In this document: one piece after another, positions 25,740-34,431 of the stretch
Layout: each line of letters opens with the position of its first letter
Position numbering within the stretch: the first letter of the stretch is position 1
DNA from: Thalassobacillus_A hwangdonensis
GTDB lineage: Bacteria; Bacillota; Bacilli; Bacillales; Halobacillaceae
NCBI RefSeq assembly: GCF_042675915.1
Contig: NZ_JBHTKL010000001.1
Coordinates: forward strand, 1,364,001-1,428,000
Direction of reading: 5' to 3'
Length of the DNA stretch: 64,000 nucleotides
Program-made: the position numbers and the translations under genes
The notes under the pieces: model-generated
What the model saw: only the letters and a program-made list of their open reading frames with translations
The model's database searches: none
What the model was told of the DNA's origin: nothing

Positions 25740-28700
25740 CTATAGGTTTTTATTCGAACGAAGCGCCACTGAATCTTTCCCAAAATAATCAGTCAATGCT
25801 TTCAAGCAGTCTCTGGAAGGTTGGACATAATGATCCTTTGAAAGCTGATACGTTTTCTTTGATTGGGAGTTATGGACGATGACCGGGGTATTCCCTGGAA
25901 AATATGCAGCAATTTGGCGAATTGCTTGCAATGCATCATATTCTTCCTGTTCTGTGATCCGAATGAATAGCTTCTGGGACACGTTTTTGTCCAGCTTTTT
26001 TTCATCAAACGGTTCCATCGAAGCCAATAGCCATTGTAATTGGCCGTTGCGTTCTTCCACTTTTCCTTCAAAGCTAATCAGCATACCTTCACTTAGCCAG
26101 CTCCGTACATCGCGATACAGCTCAGGAAAAATGACGGTTTCCATTTCTCCGTGTTCATCACTGACACTCATGAATGCCATCGGATCACCGCGCTTCGTTC
26201 TGATTTGTTTGATATGATCGACGACTGCACAAGCTTTCAGACGATTCCGTTGCTTAGTCATTTCAAGCTGGGGAAATGCGATGAATCCATTTTCCCTCAA
26301 ACTCGCTCGGTACGTCTCCAGCGGATGACTGGACAGATAAATCCCCAACACTTCTTTTTCCAAGGCCAACTGCTTCAACTGTGGGAAAGGCTCTGTTTCA
26401 ATATAGCTTACATCCAATTGGACTTCATTCTGGAAAAAAGATGGCTGGTCATCAAATTCTCTGAACAATTCACCCTGTTCGATAGCCTGATCGATGCTTG
26501 CAAGCAAGCTTGCTCTATTCGGATTGGTATCATCAAACGCACCTGCGAGAATCAGAGATTCCATGACAGAGCGGTTCACTGTTTTCATCGGAACACGCAG
26601 GCAAAAATCGTACAGGTTTTTGAAAGGTCCATTCTTTCTTGCTTCAAGTATGGACTGGATCGCCTGGTAACCTACTCCTTTAATTGGAAGAAGGCCAAGT
26701 CTGATGTGACCTTTCTTCGCTTTTGAAACCGCCAGGCTCGCATTGATCGATGGCGGTAAAACGGTGATCCCATTTTCTTTTGCTTCCTGTACATACATCG
26801 AGAGTTTTTCCTGACTTCCCATCGTACTGTTCATCAATTCCGCAAGAAACTGTGCGGGAAAATGCGCCTTCAAGTACGCAAGCTGATAAGAAATCATACT
26901 ATACGCTACCGCATGGCTGCGGTTGAATCCATAGTTGGAAAAGCGAACGATCCAGTCATAGAGTTCTTCAGCTACATGGTCTGGATAACCGTTTCCCCTG
27001 CTTCCTTGTAAAAATGATTTGCGCTGTTCTTCGATTAACCCTTTTTTCTTCTTGCTCACTGCCCGCCGCAGTAAATCTGCTTGTCCAAGTGAAAATCCGG
27101 CGATTTTACTTGCAACCTGCATGATCTGTTCCTGATAGACTAGTACGCCAAATGTCTTTTCCAGTATCGGCGCCACATCGGCATGGGGATACTTGACGCT
27201 TTCTTTTCCATGTTTCCTATTGATGAATGTTTGAATATATTCCATCGGACCTGGGCGATAAAGCGCGTTAACTGCCACAATATCCTCGAACCTGTTAGGC
27301 TTGAGACGTTTGAGTACACTCTTCATCCCCTGTGATTCCAGCTGGAAAACACCATTTGTTCTTCCATCACGTAAGAGCCGGTACGCCTCCTCATCATTTT
27401 CCGGAATGGACTCAACCAGGAAAGACGATTGCCCTTGTTTTTGAATGCTCGCTTCGATACGTTCAATCAGTGAAAGGTTCCTCAATCCGAGAAAATCCAT
27501 CTTTAACAAGCCGATAGCTTCAAGGTCACCCATTGGATACTGGGTTAAACGCACCTCATCATGTCCCGGCATGGTTGCCACATCATCGATTAATGGTCTG
27601 TCACTGATAATCACGCCTGCAGCATGGGTCGAGGCATGCCTAGGCAACCCTTCGAGCTTAGCAGCAATCGCAAAAAGCCGCTTCAATTTCGGCGATTGAC
27701 GGATGTACATAGCAAGCTCCTCAGACGTTTTAACAGTCTCTACAATTGACCGTCCTCCCGTTTTCGGGAATTCCTTCATAATGAATGCGATATCTTCCTG
27801 GTCGATCCCGATCGTCTTGAACAATTCACGGAGTAAACTCCGCGCAGCGAATGTACCAAATGTGACGATTTGAGCTACCCTGTCTGCTCCGTACATTTCA
27901 TTGACATAACGAATGACTTCGTCTCTCCTGTGGTCGGAAAAGTCGATATCGATATCAGGCATCGATACCCGTTCAGGATTGAGAAAACGCTCGAACAGAA
28001 GGTCATACTTCAATGGGTCGACATCGGTGATACCTAATAGATAGGCGACAATTGATCCTGCTGCAGACCCACGACCAGGACCTACCATGATCCCCTGGTT
28101 CTTCGCATAGCTGATAAAGTCCCAGACAATCAGAAAATAATCACTGAACTGCATTTTGGTGATGACCTTCAGTTCATATTCCAATCGCTCTTTTGCTTGT
28201 CGATGGTTATCAGGGTATTTGTTTTTCATCCCTTGGACACAAAGTTCTCTAAGGTATGATTCTGATCCTTTGTTGTCCGGGCACGGATATTTTGGAATTC
28301 TCTGGTCCTCGATTGGAATGTCCACGTTGCATCGGGAAGCGATCTGCACTGCAGATTCCAGTGCATCTGGCCATATCTCTCCGAAAAGATCTTCCATTTC
28401 TGCTGGGGAGGCTAAATGATGGTTCTTCCATTGGCTTAGCTCAGGTTCTGGTGACCATCTTCTTCCATCCTTCATTGCAAGCAGGCATTCGAATGCCAAG
28501 TCATCCTTCTCATCCAAATACCGTACATCCTGTATTGCCGTCACTGGTACGTGATAGGTTTCCGCAAAAGGTTTGATTGCCTTAAGTGCAACCCTTTCTT
28601 TTTCATTCCCATGGTGATGGATACCGATATATGTGTCATTGGACATGTTCAGATTGCGCCATAATTCATTCGCTGCTTTGTAATCCTCTGACTCCAGTAG

Positions 28701-29093
28701 ATGTTGGAGCGGTGAACCGATCGCGGGGATGATTGTTACTAAATCATTTATGTATGCTTCCATTTCCCCCCACTCAAACGGTTTGGAGGTGTCCTGTTGA
28801 TACAAAGAACTTATTTTCAGCAAGTGTTTGAATCCATTATGATTTTTCGCAAGTAAGGTAACCGGGAAAGTGTGATCGCTCCACTGCACCTGGAGGATCA
28901 TGCCAAGGATCGGCTTCAGTCCCCGCTGTTTACATTCTAAATAAAAACGAAGTGAGCCGTGCATGACGCCTTCATCAGTCAATGCTACTGACTCGAAGCC
29001 TTTTTCCTTCGCTTCTTCGACTAACTTATTGATTGTTATGGTACTTTTCATAAAACTGAATCCGCTTCGCACCTGTAAATGTGTAAAAGCCAT
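25740..29093 (-). CDS. dnaE: DNA polymerase III subunit alpha, DnaE type
   Basis: Second replicative polymerase of low-GC Gram-positives, extending RNA primers before PolC takes over. 1117 residues: PHP domain at the N-terminus (FTHLQVRSGFSFMKS), polymerase core with GPGRGSAAGS and catalytic PDIDIDFSDHRRDEV, tandem helix-hairpin-helix, and C-terminal OB fold (INGQ-type stretch EERNGQLQWLLA). The C-terminal tail is short, as in the DnaE rather than PolC class. The ATG giving MAFTHLQV is preferred over a GTG three codons upstream. Confidence 0.96.
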   Translation of the reverse strand: MAFTHLQVRSGFSFMKSTITINKLVEEAKEKGFESVALTDEGVMHGSLRFYLECKQRGLKPILGMILQVQWSDHTFPVTLLAKNHNGFKHLLKISSLYQQDTSKPFEWGEMEAYINDLVTIIPAIGSPLQHLLESEDYKAANELWRNLNMSNDTYIGIHHHGNEKERVALKAIKPFAETYHVPVTAIQDVRYLDEKDDLAFECLLAMKDGRRWSPEPELSQWKNHHLASPAEMEDLFGEIWPDALESAVQIASRCNVDIPIEDQRIPKYPCPDNKGSESYLRELCVQGMKNKYPDNHRQAKERLEYELKVITKMQFSDYFLIVWDFISYAKNQGIMVGPGRGSAAGSIVAYLLGITDVDPLKYDLLFERFLNPERVSMPDIDIDFSDHRRDEVIRYVNEMYGADRVAQIVTFGTFAARSLLRELFKTIGIDQEDIAFIMKEFPKTGGRSIVETVKTSEELAMYIRQSPKLKRLFAIAAKLEGLPRHASTHAAGVIISDRPLIDDVATMPGHDEVRLTQYPMGDLEAIGLLKMDFLGLRNLSLIERIEASIQKQGQSSFLVESIPENDEEAYRLLRDGRTNGVFQLESQGMKSVLKRLKPNRFEDIVAVNALYRPGPMEYIQTFINRKHGKESVKYPHADVAPILEKTFGVLVYQEQIMQVASKIAGFSLGQADLLRRAVSKKKKGLIEEQRKSFLQGSRGNGYPDHVAEELYDWIVRFSNYGFNRSHAVAYSMISYQLAYLKAHFPAQFLAELMNSTMGSQEKLSMYVQEAKENGITVLPPSINASLAVSKAKKGHIRLGLLPIKGVGYQAIQSILEARKNGPFKNLYDFCLRVPMKTVNRSVMESLILAGAFDDTNPNRASLLASIDQAIEQGELFREFDDQPSFFQNEVQLDVSYIETEPFPQLKQLALEKEVLGIYLSSHPLETYRASLRENGFIAFPQLEMTKQRNRLKACAVVDHIKQIRTKRGDPMAFMSVSDEHGEMETVIFPELYRDVRSWLSEGMLISFEGKVEERNGQLQWLLASMEPFDEKKLDKNVSQKLFIRITEQEEYDALQAIRQIAAYFPGNTPVIVHNSQSKKTYQLSKDHYVQPSRDCLKALTDYFGKDSVALRSNKNL

Positions 29094-29154
29094 GCCACTC
29101 ACCTTCTCTCTGTTCTCATTATAGCGGATACCGCCTTCCGGAAGAAACCTATCC

Positions 29155-29180
29155 GCATACCTTGTCCATTTCTTACATAG
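29155..29180 (+). promoter_or_regulatory. Possible sigma-E promoter of ytrHI
   Basis: GCATACC (29155-29161), 14-base spacer, CATAG followed by ATATT from 29176. This is near the mother-cell sigma-E pattern (KMATATT / CATANANT), and ytrHI belong to the sigma-E regulon in B. subtilis. The -35 fits at five of seven positions. Confidence 0.4.
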
Positions 29181-29231
29181 ATATTAATGATACCTGTAAC
29201 CAGGATCGGGTGTGGATAAGGAGGGCATTCC

Positions 29232-29564
29232 ATGGAAGAACGATTGATCGTTTCGATGATCCATTGTTTTTTTATTGCTTTTGGAGTCATTATCGGAGGA
29301 GCATTCATCGGAAGCCTTGGCAGTTTATTGACTGGAGAGCCGCCGATTACCTCAATGGTACGCATTTCGAAGGGGTTGCGCATCTGGGCAATCGTTGCGG
29401 CTATTGGAGGAACATTCGATGCAATTGCCAACTTTGAAAAGGGAATTCTGGATGGATCTACTTTTGATATATTCAAACAGGTAATGATCATCGTTTCTGC
29501 AATGGGCGGGGTAAAGGGAGCTTTATTATTTTTGCAGTGGACATTGCAAGAGGAAATCACATAA
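29232..29564 (+). CDS. ytrH: Sporulation membrane protein YtrH
   Basis: 110 residues with a hydrophobic N-terminal helix (SMIHCFFIAFGVIIGGAFIG), a second hydrophobic region around residues 55-70 and a C-terminal one (VMIIVSAMGGVKGALLFLQ). Member of the YtrH family needed for normal spore formation in B. subtilis, where it is made in the mother cell. AAGGAGG lies seven bases before the ATG. Its stop overlaps the ytrI start by one base. Confidence 0.88.
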   Translation: MEERLIVSMIHCFFIAFGVIIGGAFIGSLGSLLTGEPPITSMVRISKGLRIWAIVAAIGGTFDAIANFEKGILDGSTFDIFKQVMIIVSAMGGVKGALLFLQWTLQEEIT

Positions 29565-30061
29565 TGCATATTCCTCCATATTATAAGAAAGGCAGCTGGC
29601 AACGCTTTTTTGCAGGAATGCTTGCAGGAGCTTTCGTAGCATATGCCCTTTTCATCTATATCAGCGGAAACCTGCTGGAGCATTGGGTGGAAGAAAATAT
29701 CACTTTGCGCGGGGAACTATCCGAATTGGAATCCACCTACAACAATTTATTGGAAACGCACGAAAAAGAAAAAGACCATTACATCATCCAGGAAATGGAT
29801 GTCATCTTTTCGAGCTCCCGGAATTTATCGATCGATCGTCTGACACGTCATCAGCTCGAAGGACTGATTAAAGCAGAGATCCAGGACACGATCGGGAAAG
29901 GGGTCGAGGAGGTTTCGAATAACAGCAATTTATTGATCAAGACGATTGAAAACAAACGATATAAAGTCTCCGACCTTACGTATCAAGTGGATGTAACAGA
30001 ACTGACGATCTCTCAGGTGCTGGTCATAAAAGTCAATATTAAACAAGGCAATTCATCTTAG
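29564..30061 (+). CDS. ytrI: Sporulation membrane protein YtrI
   Basis: 165 residues: short basic N-terminus (PPYYKKGSWQRFF), one membrane helix (about 15-33), a short coiled coil (LRGELSELESTYNNLLETHEKEK) and a soluble domain on the other side of the membrane. Matches B. subtilis YtrI in length and layout; partner of YtrH in sporulation. The start is the ATG overlapping the ytrH stop (TAATG), with AGAGG inside ytrH; an earlier in-frame ATG would overlap ytrH by 28 bases. Confidence 0.85.
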   Translation: MHIPPYYKKGSWQRFFAGMLAGAFVAYALFIYISGNLLEHWVEENITLRGELSELESTYNNLLETHEKEKDHYIIQEMDVIFSSSRNLSIDRLTRHQLEGLIKAEIQDTIGKGVEEVSNNSNLLIKTIENKRYKVSDLTYQVDVTELTISQVLVIKVNIKQGNSS

Positions 30062-30169
30062 AATTAAATTGTGACAAATATATTAAATATTCTGAATGAT
30101 TATAGTAGAATCGTGCATTTTGTAATAAAATAGAAATAAGAAAAATACTTTTATAAAGGGGTGAGTAGC

Positions 30170-30361
30170 ATGTTGATTATGGACCGTCATCGAATGTTGG
30201 AAGAGAAAGTTGGTCAACTTATGAATGGCCATACCGCTTACGCTGAAACAGATGAACTCATCCGACTCATGAAAAGGGAAGTCGCCAAACACGAACTTGA
30301 TGTGTACCTTGACCAGACCGAAGCAGGCTGTTGGTTTATTCCAATCGACCAGCACGTATAA
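30170..30361 (+). CDS. Small hypothetical protein, 63 residues
   Basis: Reads MLIMDRHRMLEEKVGQ at the start and ends in LDQTEAGCWFIPIDQHV; helical and charged in the first 45 residues, no membrane segment. AAAGGGG lies eight bases before the ATG, and a bidirectional terminator follows directly, which supports a real gene. B. subtilis also has a small gene near nrnA and ytrI (ytzJ, if memory is right), but I cannot confirm orthology. Function unknown. Confidence 0.65.
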   Translation: MLIMDRHRMLEEKVGQLMNGHTAYAETDELIRLMKREVAKHELDVYLDQTEAGCWFIPIDQHV

Positions 30362-30383
30362 CAGATAGCTTCGGCTAAAAAAA

Positions 30384-30439
30384 GGTCTGTCCCCACTGCA
30401 GGATCCATTTCAAGCGATTCACGAATGCGGGAACGGACC
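30384..30439. terminator. Bidirectional terminator between the small gene and nrnA
   Basis: GGTCTGTCCCC...GCGGGAACGGACC imperfect stem with T runs on both strands (ATTTATTTTTTT on plus, TTTTTTTAGCC on minus). Confidence 0.75.
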
Positions 30440-30467
30440 ATTTATTTTTTTAGGTGCTTTTTCATTT

Positions 30468-31412
30468 TCATCTGAATTCTAAACAAGCCTTTTCCAATTC
30501 TTCTGCGATTTGTTCTGTTTCTTCCCAGCTCTTAGCTGATGCACCTGCCGCCATCGGATGACCGCCACCATCGTGCAGCGCCGCGATGCTGTTAACTACA
30601 GGACCCTTCGAACGCATCCGCACTCGAATTAGATCGTCCTCCTCGACGAAAAATGCCCATGCGAGGATTCCTTCTATATCCCCAAGCATACTTACCAACT
30701 GACTGGTTTCCAACACGGTTACATCGTACTGTTCCATGATTTCTTTTGTCAGTTTCACCGTACAGGAACCAGAGGCAGAAACAGTAAAATTCTGCAGGAT
30801 GTAGCCTTTCAGGCGAGCTACGTTCAACTGTGTGTTGTACATACCGTCGTATAACTCAGGTCGATTGAATGGATATTGAACAAGATCGGCTGCAAATTCC
30901 AACGTCCGTGCAGTAGTACTTGGGTATAGGAATCTCCCCGTGTCTCCCACAATCCCTGCATAAATCAGTCGTGCAGCAGCTTCTGTCAATTTATATCCGT
31001 TATCTTTCATTGAGAGATAAAACTCATAAATCATCTCACATGTGGAACTGGAATCTGTATCCACCCATTGGATATCCCCATATTCATCTACATTCGGATG
31101 ATGATCGATTTTAATAAGCTCTTTCCCCTGCTTATAACGCTGATCATCGACCCTTGCCTTGTTTGCCGTGTCGCACACAATGACAAGCGCTTCCTTATAT
31201 GTAGCATCATCCACTTCATCCATCACAGTCAGGAATTCAAGAGATGGATCTGCATCCCCTACCATGCGCACCTCTTTGTCAGGAAAAGTTGCTTTTATGA
31301 TTTCAGCAAGCCCCGCCTGCGAACCTAATGCATCTGGATCAGGACGGACGTGACGATGTATGATGATCGTATCATATGCTTCGATTTTTTTCGCTATTTC
31401 TCGTTTACACAT
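30468..31412 (-). CDS. nrnA: NanoRNase/pAp phosphatase NrnA (DHH family)
   Basis: Degrades short oligoribonucleotides and dephosphorylates 3'-phosphoadenosine 5'-phosphate. 314 residues: DHH domain with HRHVRPDPDALGSQ, CDTANKAR, KIDHHPNVDEYG, and the DHHA1 domain ending in GGGHPMAAGA. The ATG giving MCKREIAKKIE is chosen since AGAGG is ten bases before it; a GTG three codons upstream abuts that site. Single gene between terminator and ytpI. Confidence 0.93.
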   Translation of the reverse strand: MCKREIAKKIEAYDTIIIHRHVRPDPDALGSQAGLAEIIKATFPDKEVRMVGDADPSLEFLTVMDEVDDATYKEALVIVCDTANKARVDDQRYKQGKELIKIDHHPNVDEYGDIQWVDTDSSSTCEMIYEFYLSMKDNGYKLTEAAARLIYAGIVGDTGRFLYPSTTARTLEFAADLVQYPFNRPELYDGMYNTQLNVARLKGYILQNFTVSASGSCTVKLTKEIMEQYDVTVLETSQLVSMLGDIEGILAWAFFVEEDDLIRVRMRSKGPVVNSIAALHDGGGHPMAAGASAKSWEETEQIAEELEKACLEFR

Positions 31413-31543
31413 AGCCTTCACACCTCTCGTAAGCTCATCTACTATCTATTTAATCATAGAATCAATCTGATAGGTAGCGGAATGGATAAAAACAAGCTAC
31501 AATGGAAAATGGTCAATCAATATAGGACAGGAGTCGATCGAAC

Positions 31544-31837
31544 ATGTTCATTTTTGCAGCACTTATATTAATTTCTCTTGTATTATACATCTACTATAAA
31601 GTTGCGATTATCCGCACCTCTGAGCCGCTGATTCAACATTTACATAACAGCAAGGCCAGGATTCTGCTGGGAAGCTTCATTTTTTTCTTCGGAATCAACC
31701 AGTATCTTTTTTATGAGACACAGCTTTCATTATTCGTTGCAATCATCTTTATTCTGATAGGAATCTTCCAAATGTATTCAGGCTGGAAACGTCTTCGTCA
31801 TTATCAGAATGAATACAGTAAGCACGACTGGAATTGA
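31544..31837 (+). CDS. ytpI: YtpI family membrane protein
   Basis: 97 residues, three hydrophobic helices (about 2-19, 38-56, 60-80) separated by short loops; no catalytic motif. Matches the YtpI family of small Bacillus membrane proteins by size, topology and location between nrnA and ytoI. Function unknown. CAGGAG precedes the ATG; terminator follows. Confidence 0.75.
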   Translation: MFIFAALILISLVLYIYYKVAIIRTSEPLIQHLHNSKARILLGSFIFFFGINQYLFYETQLSLFVAIIFILIGIFQMYSGWKRLRHYQNEYSKHDWN

Positions 31838-31876
31838 ATGATAGCACATCATAAACTAACTTTATCAATAAATTAT

Positions 31877-31912
31877 GATAGCCCCGAACAGGTTCATTTG
31901 TTCGGGGCTATC
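31877..31912. terminator. Terminator shared by ytpI and ytoI
   Basis: GATAGCCCCGAACA / TGTTCGGGGCTATC perfect 14-bp stem between converging genes, flanked by T-rich sequence on both strands. Confidence 0.8.
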
Positions 31913-31934
31913 TTCGTACATCTATCACAGTCGA

Positions 31935-33248
31935 TTACCGATCAATCAATTGTGCCATCAGCAATGCTTTACCTACCAATGATTTTTCATGGTAAAGTTC
32001 AACGTCGACTTTAGCGAATTTCCGTCCTACCTCAAGAATCTTCGGCCGTACTTCAACTTCGCTCTCTAACTGGACTGGCTTGATGAAATATACGGAGAGA
32101 TTTTCTACGACCAAATCTCCTTTTTTATATTTACGCAACAGCCTGCTGCTCGATTCTGTTATCAATGAAGCAAACACACCATAGGAAAGAGTGCCAAGCT
32201 GATTGGTCATTTGTGGCGTGACTGCTGTCCGGAAAATGACCTCATTCTGCTCCGACGTATCTTCTACCATCTGCTTACTGACAAGGTCGTCAATGGTTTC
32301 GCCCACTTGAGGCTGCCGTTGAAGGTGTTGAAGTGCTTTCAGAACATCCTGTCTGGAAATCAGCCCTTGAAGCTTATGATTGGGATCGATCACAGGCATG
32401 ACTTCGATGCCTTCCCATACCATCATATGGGCTGCATTTGCGAGGGAAGTTTTTGTTTGGACAGTCATCGGATGCTTGGTCATCACTTTATCAATCGGCA
32501 AAGATTCATCCCTGCCGATGACATCCTTAGAAGTAACCATCCCTACCACCCGGTTCGTTTCATCGACAACCGGATACCTGCTGTGGAGGGTCTTGCTGTT
32601 CAATCGATACCAGTCAGCCACCGTTTCCCCGACTTTCAGGAAATGAGACTGATCGAACGGGGTATAGATGTCATCGACTAACACGATCTCTTTTTTGATC
32701 AGTTGGTCATAGATAGCACGGTTGATCATTGTTGCAACGGTGAATGTGTCATAACTGGTAGAAATGATCGGCAACTTCTTTTCATCCGCAAGCCTTTTGA
32801 CATGTTCATCTGTATCAAATCCACCAGTGATTAGCACAGCCGCTCCCTCTTTTATCGCCAGCTCATGGGCGTTCGTGCGGTTCCCGACGATCAAAAGCGA
32901 ACCCGCTTCTGTATAGCGCATCATCGCTTCCAATTTCATTGCCCCGATGACGAACTTGTTCAAGGTCTTATAGAGACCTTCCCGTCCTCCCAGCACTTGC
33001 CCGTCCACAATATTTATAATTTCAGCAAATGTAAGTCGTTCAATATTTTCTTTTCTCTTTTTTTCAATCCGGATGGTGCCCACACGCTCAATCGTACTGA
33101 CAAGGCTCTGATTTTCGGCTTCTTTGATGGCTCGGTATGCAGTTCCTTCACTTACATTCAGTTCTTTAGCGATTTGGCGAACCGAAATTTTGCTTCCCAC
33201 GGTTAATGTTTCAATAAATTGTAGAATCTGTTCATGTTTTGTCGCCAT
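31935..33248 (-). CDS. ytoI: YtoI: HTH, DRTGG, CBS pair and hot-dog domain protein
   Basis: 437 residues. Order seen: N-terminal helix-turn-helix (IAKELNVSEGTAYRAIKEAE), DRTGG-type domain (GAAVLITGGFDTDEHVKRLA, VATMINRAI), two CBS repeats (SRYPVVDETNRVVGMVTSKDVIG; VMPVIDPNHKLQGLISRQDVL) and a C-terminal hot-dog domain (ENLSVYFIKPVQLESEVEVRPKI). CBS pairs commonly bind adenine nucleotides, so this looks like a ligand-responsive regulator, possibly using an acyl-CoA-like ligand too; no target is known. The start MATKHEQIL agrees with B. subtilis YtoI, though a GTG four codons earlier is possible. Confidence 0.9.
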   Translation of the reverse strand: MATKHEQILQFIETLTVGSKISVRQIAKELNVSEGTAYRAIKEAENQSLVSTIERVGTIRIEKKRKENIERLTFAEIINIVDGQVLGGREGLYKTLNKFVIGAMKLEAMMRYTEAGSLLIVGNRTNAHELAIKEGAAVLITGGFDTDEHVKRLADEKKLPIISTSYDTFTVATMINRAIYDQLIKKEIVLVDDIYTPFDQSHFLKVGETVADWYRLNSKTLHSRYPVVDETNRVVGMVTSKDVIGRDESLPIDKVMTKHPMTVQTKTSLANAAHMMVWEGIEVMPVIDPNHKLQGLISRQDVLKALQHLQRQPQVGETIDDLVSKQMVEDTSEQNEVIFRTAVTPQMTNQLGTLSYGVFASLITESSSRLLRKYKKGDLVVENLSVYFIKPVQLESEVEVRPKILEVGRKFAKVDVELYHEKSLVGKALLMAQLIDR

Positions 33249-33298
33249 GTGTCTCACCAATCCTTCTAACTGTACTAGTAATTATGTAACTTATTGTT

Positions 33299-33327
33299 AT
33301 TATACATATGATACAGATCAGGTGCAA
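33299..33327 (-). promoter_or_regulatory. Likely promoter of ytoI
   Basis: TTGCAC (33322-33327), 17-base spacer, TATAAT (33299-33304) on the minus strand. Confidence 0.6.
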
Positions 33328-33442
33328 TTTTTTCCAGAATACTTCCCCCCTATTAAACTGCTTGCTTTCATTCGTTAAACTTCGGTGCGTATTTATACAG
33401 TGGTCTATACTTAGGGAACGTAGCCGAAACAGTGGGAAGGGC

Positions 33443-33558
33443 GGCTGGGAAACTACTCGCTTTCCTGTGGGGGAGCTGGCGAGCCTCCTCGGTCGTCTTA
33501 CTCCCTGTGGGGTCTCGCCTAGGCCCTTCTCCCACGGGAGTCTCGCAGTTTCCCAGCC
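33443..33558 (+). repeat. Palindromic intergenic repeat, copy 4
   Basis: 116 bp, perfect arms GGCTGGGAAACT / AGTTTCCCAGCC, differing from the copy at 9545 at only about a dozen positions; homology continues about 40 bases to the right (GGTAAACCATCACTG...CATGATG). It fills the middle of the 459-base gap between ytoI and ytkL, together with the ytoI promoter and ytkL terminator. Reading frames across it on both strands are by-products. Confidence 0.88.
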
Positions 33559-33663
33559 ACCCCTGTGTATTTGGTAAACCATCACTGCCTTGCATGATGT
33601 ATCTTGACTATAGACATGAGGTCCTTAAAATCAACTATTTAAAATGGTCAGAATTCCTAAAAA

Positions 33664-33695
33664 AAACTGTGTTGCCACTTGGGACAACACAGTTT
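33664..33695 (-). terminator. Intrinsic terminator after ytkL
   Basis: AAACTGTGTTG / CAACACAGTTT perfect stem with a ten-base loop; TTTAGGA on the minus strand. Likely the end of the PspA operon transcript if that reads through into ytkL. Confidence 0.85.
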
Positions 33696-33707
33696 CTTAT
33701 GTTCTAC

Positions 33708-34388
33708 TCAGAGTTGCAGGGATTCGCCGACTTCCAGTGCTTTCCCATTTCCAGGTTTCACTTTTTCGGCAAATGCTCTACCATCCTGAGCGATCAGATC
33801 GAATGTATCATAATGGATTGGTACGACTGTTTTTGCCTTCAGCCACTCTGCAGCGACCAAAGCATCTTCAGGGCCCATCGTAAAGTTATCTCCAATCGGC
33901 AGTAATGCGAGATCGATTTCGTTCATTTCTCCAATCATCTTCATATCGGAGAATAGTCCGGTGTCGCCTGCATGAAACAGTGTTTTACCATCAATCGTCA
34001 GTAAGATCCCGGTAGGCATACCAGTATAGACGATCGTTCCGTCTTCTTCTTCATAAGAAGAACCATGAAACGCTTGTGTGAATTTCACTTTTCCGAAATC
34101 AAATTCACGTGAACCGCCGATATACATCGGATGTGTATTAATTCCTTTATTACCTAGATACGAGGCAAGTTCAAAAGGTGCTACAACCAATGCATCACAT
34201 CGTTTCGCAATTGCTTCCGTATCTCCGACATGATCATTATGACCATGTGTGAGCAGGATGACATCTGCTTTAACCTCATCTGCATTCAAATCCGTGTTAC
34301 CATTCCCGGATATGAATGGGTCAAACAAAATCGTTTTTCCATTCGCTTCCACTTTCACTACAGAATGTCCATGATAAGTTACTTTCAC
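33708..34388 (-). CDS. ytkL: Metal-dependent hydrolase, YtkL/UPF0173 (metallo-beta-lactamase fold)
   Basis: 226 residues with the metal-binding HxHxDH motif in LLTHGHNDHVGD, further ligands in HAGDTGL and PIHYDTF, and the start MKVTYHGHSVV typical of UPF0173. Substrate unknown. It follows the aminopropyltransferase gene by 43 bases with no terminator between, so it can be the last gene of that operon, although it belongs to the ancestral ytkKL-ald neighbourhood. Confidence 0.88.
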   Translation of the reverse strand: MKVTYHGHSVVKVEANGKTILFDPFISGNGNTDLNADEVKADVILLTHGHNDHVGDTEAIAKRCDALVVAPFELASYLGNKGINTHPMYIGGSREFDFGKVKFTQAFHGSSYEEEDGTIVYTGMPTGILLTIDGKTLFHAGDTGLFSDMKMIGEMNEIDLALLPIGDNFTMGPEDALVAAEWLKAKTVVPIHYDTFDLIAQDGRAFAEKVKPGNGKALEVGESLQL

Positions 34389-34431
34389 ATTACCACTCCT
34401 TCTTCGATTTTGTCGTTCAGATTTCCCTCAT

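Noticed and set aside
29099..29683. 194-codon minus-strand frame opposite ytrHI
   Set aside because: No ribosome site, unlikely composition, and ytrH/ytrI on the other strand have clear family matches and spacing.
33443..33558. Insertion sequence or CRISPR unit at the palindromic repeats
   Set aside because: No transposase, no short tandem repeat/spacer pattern, and copies are dispersed singly.
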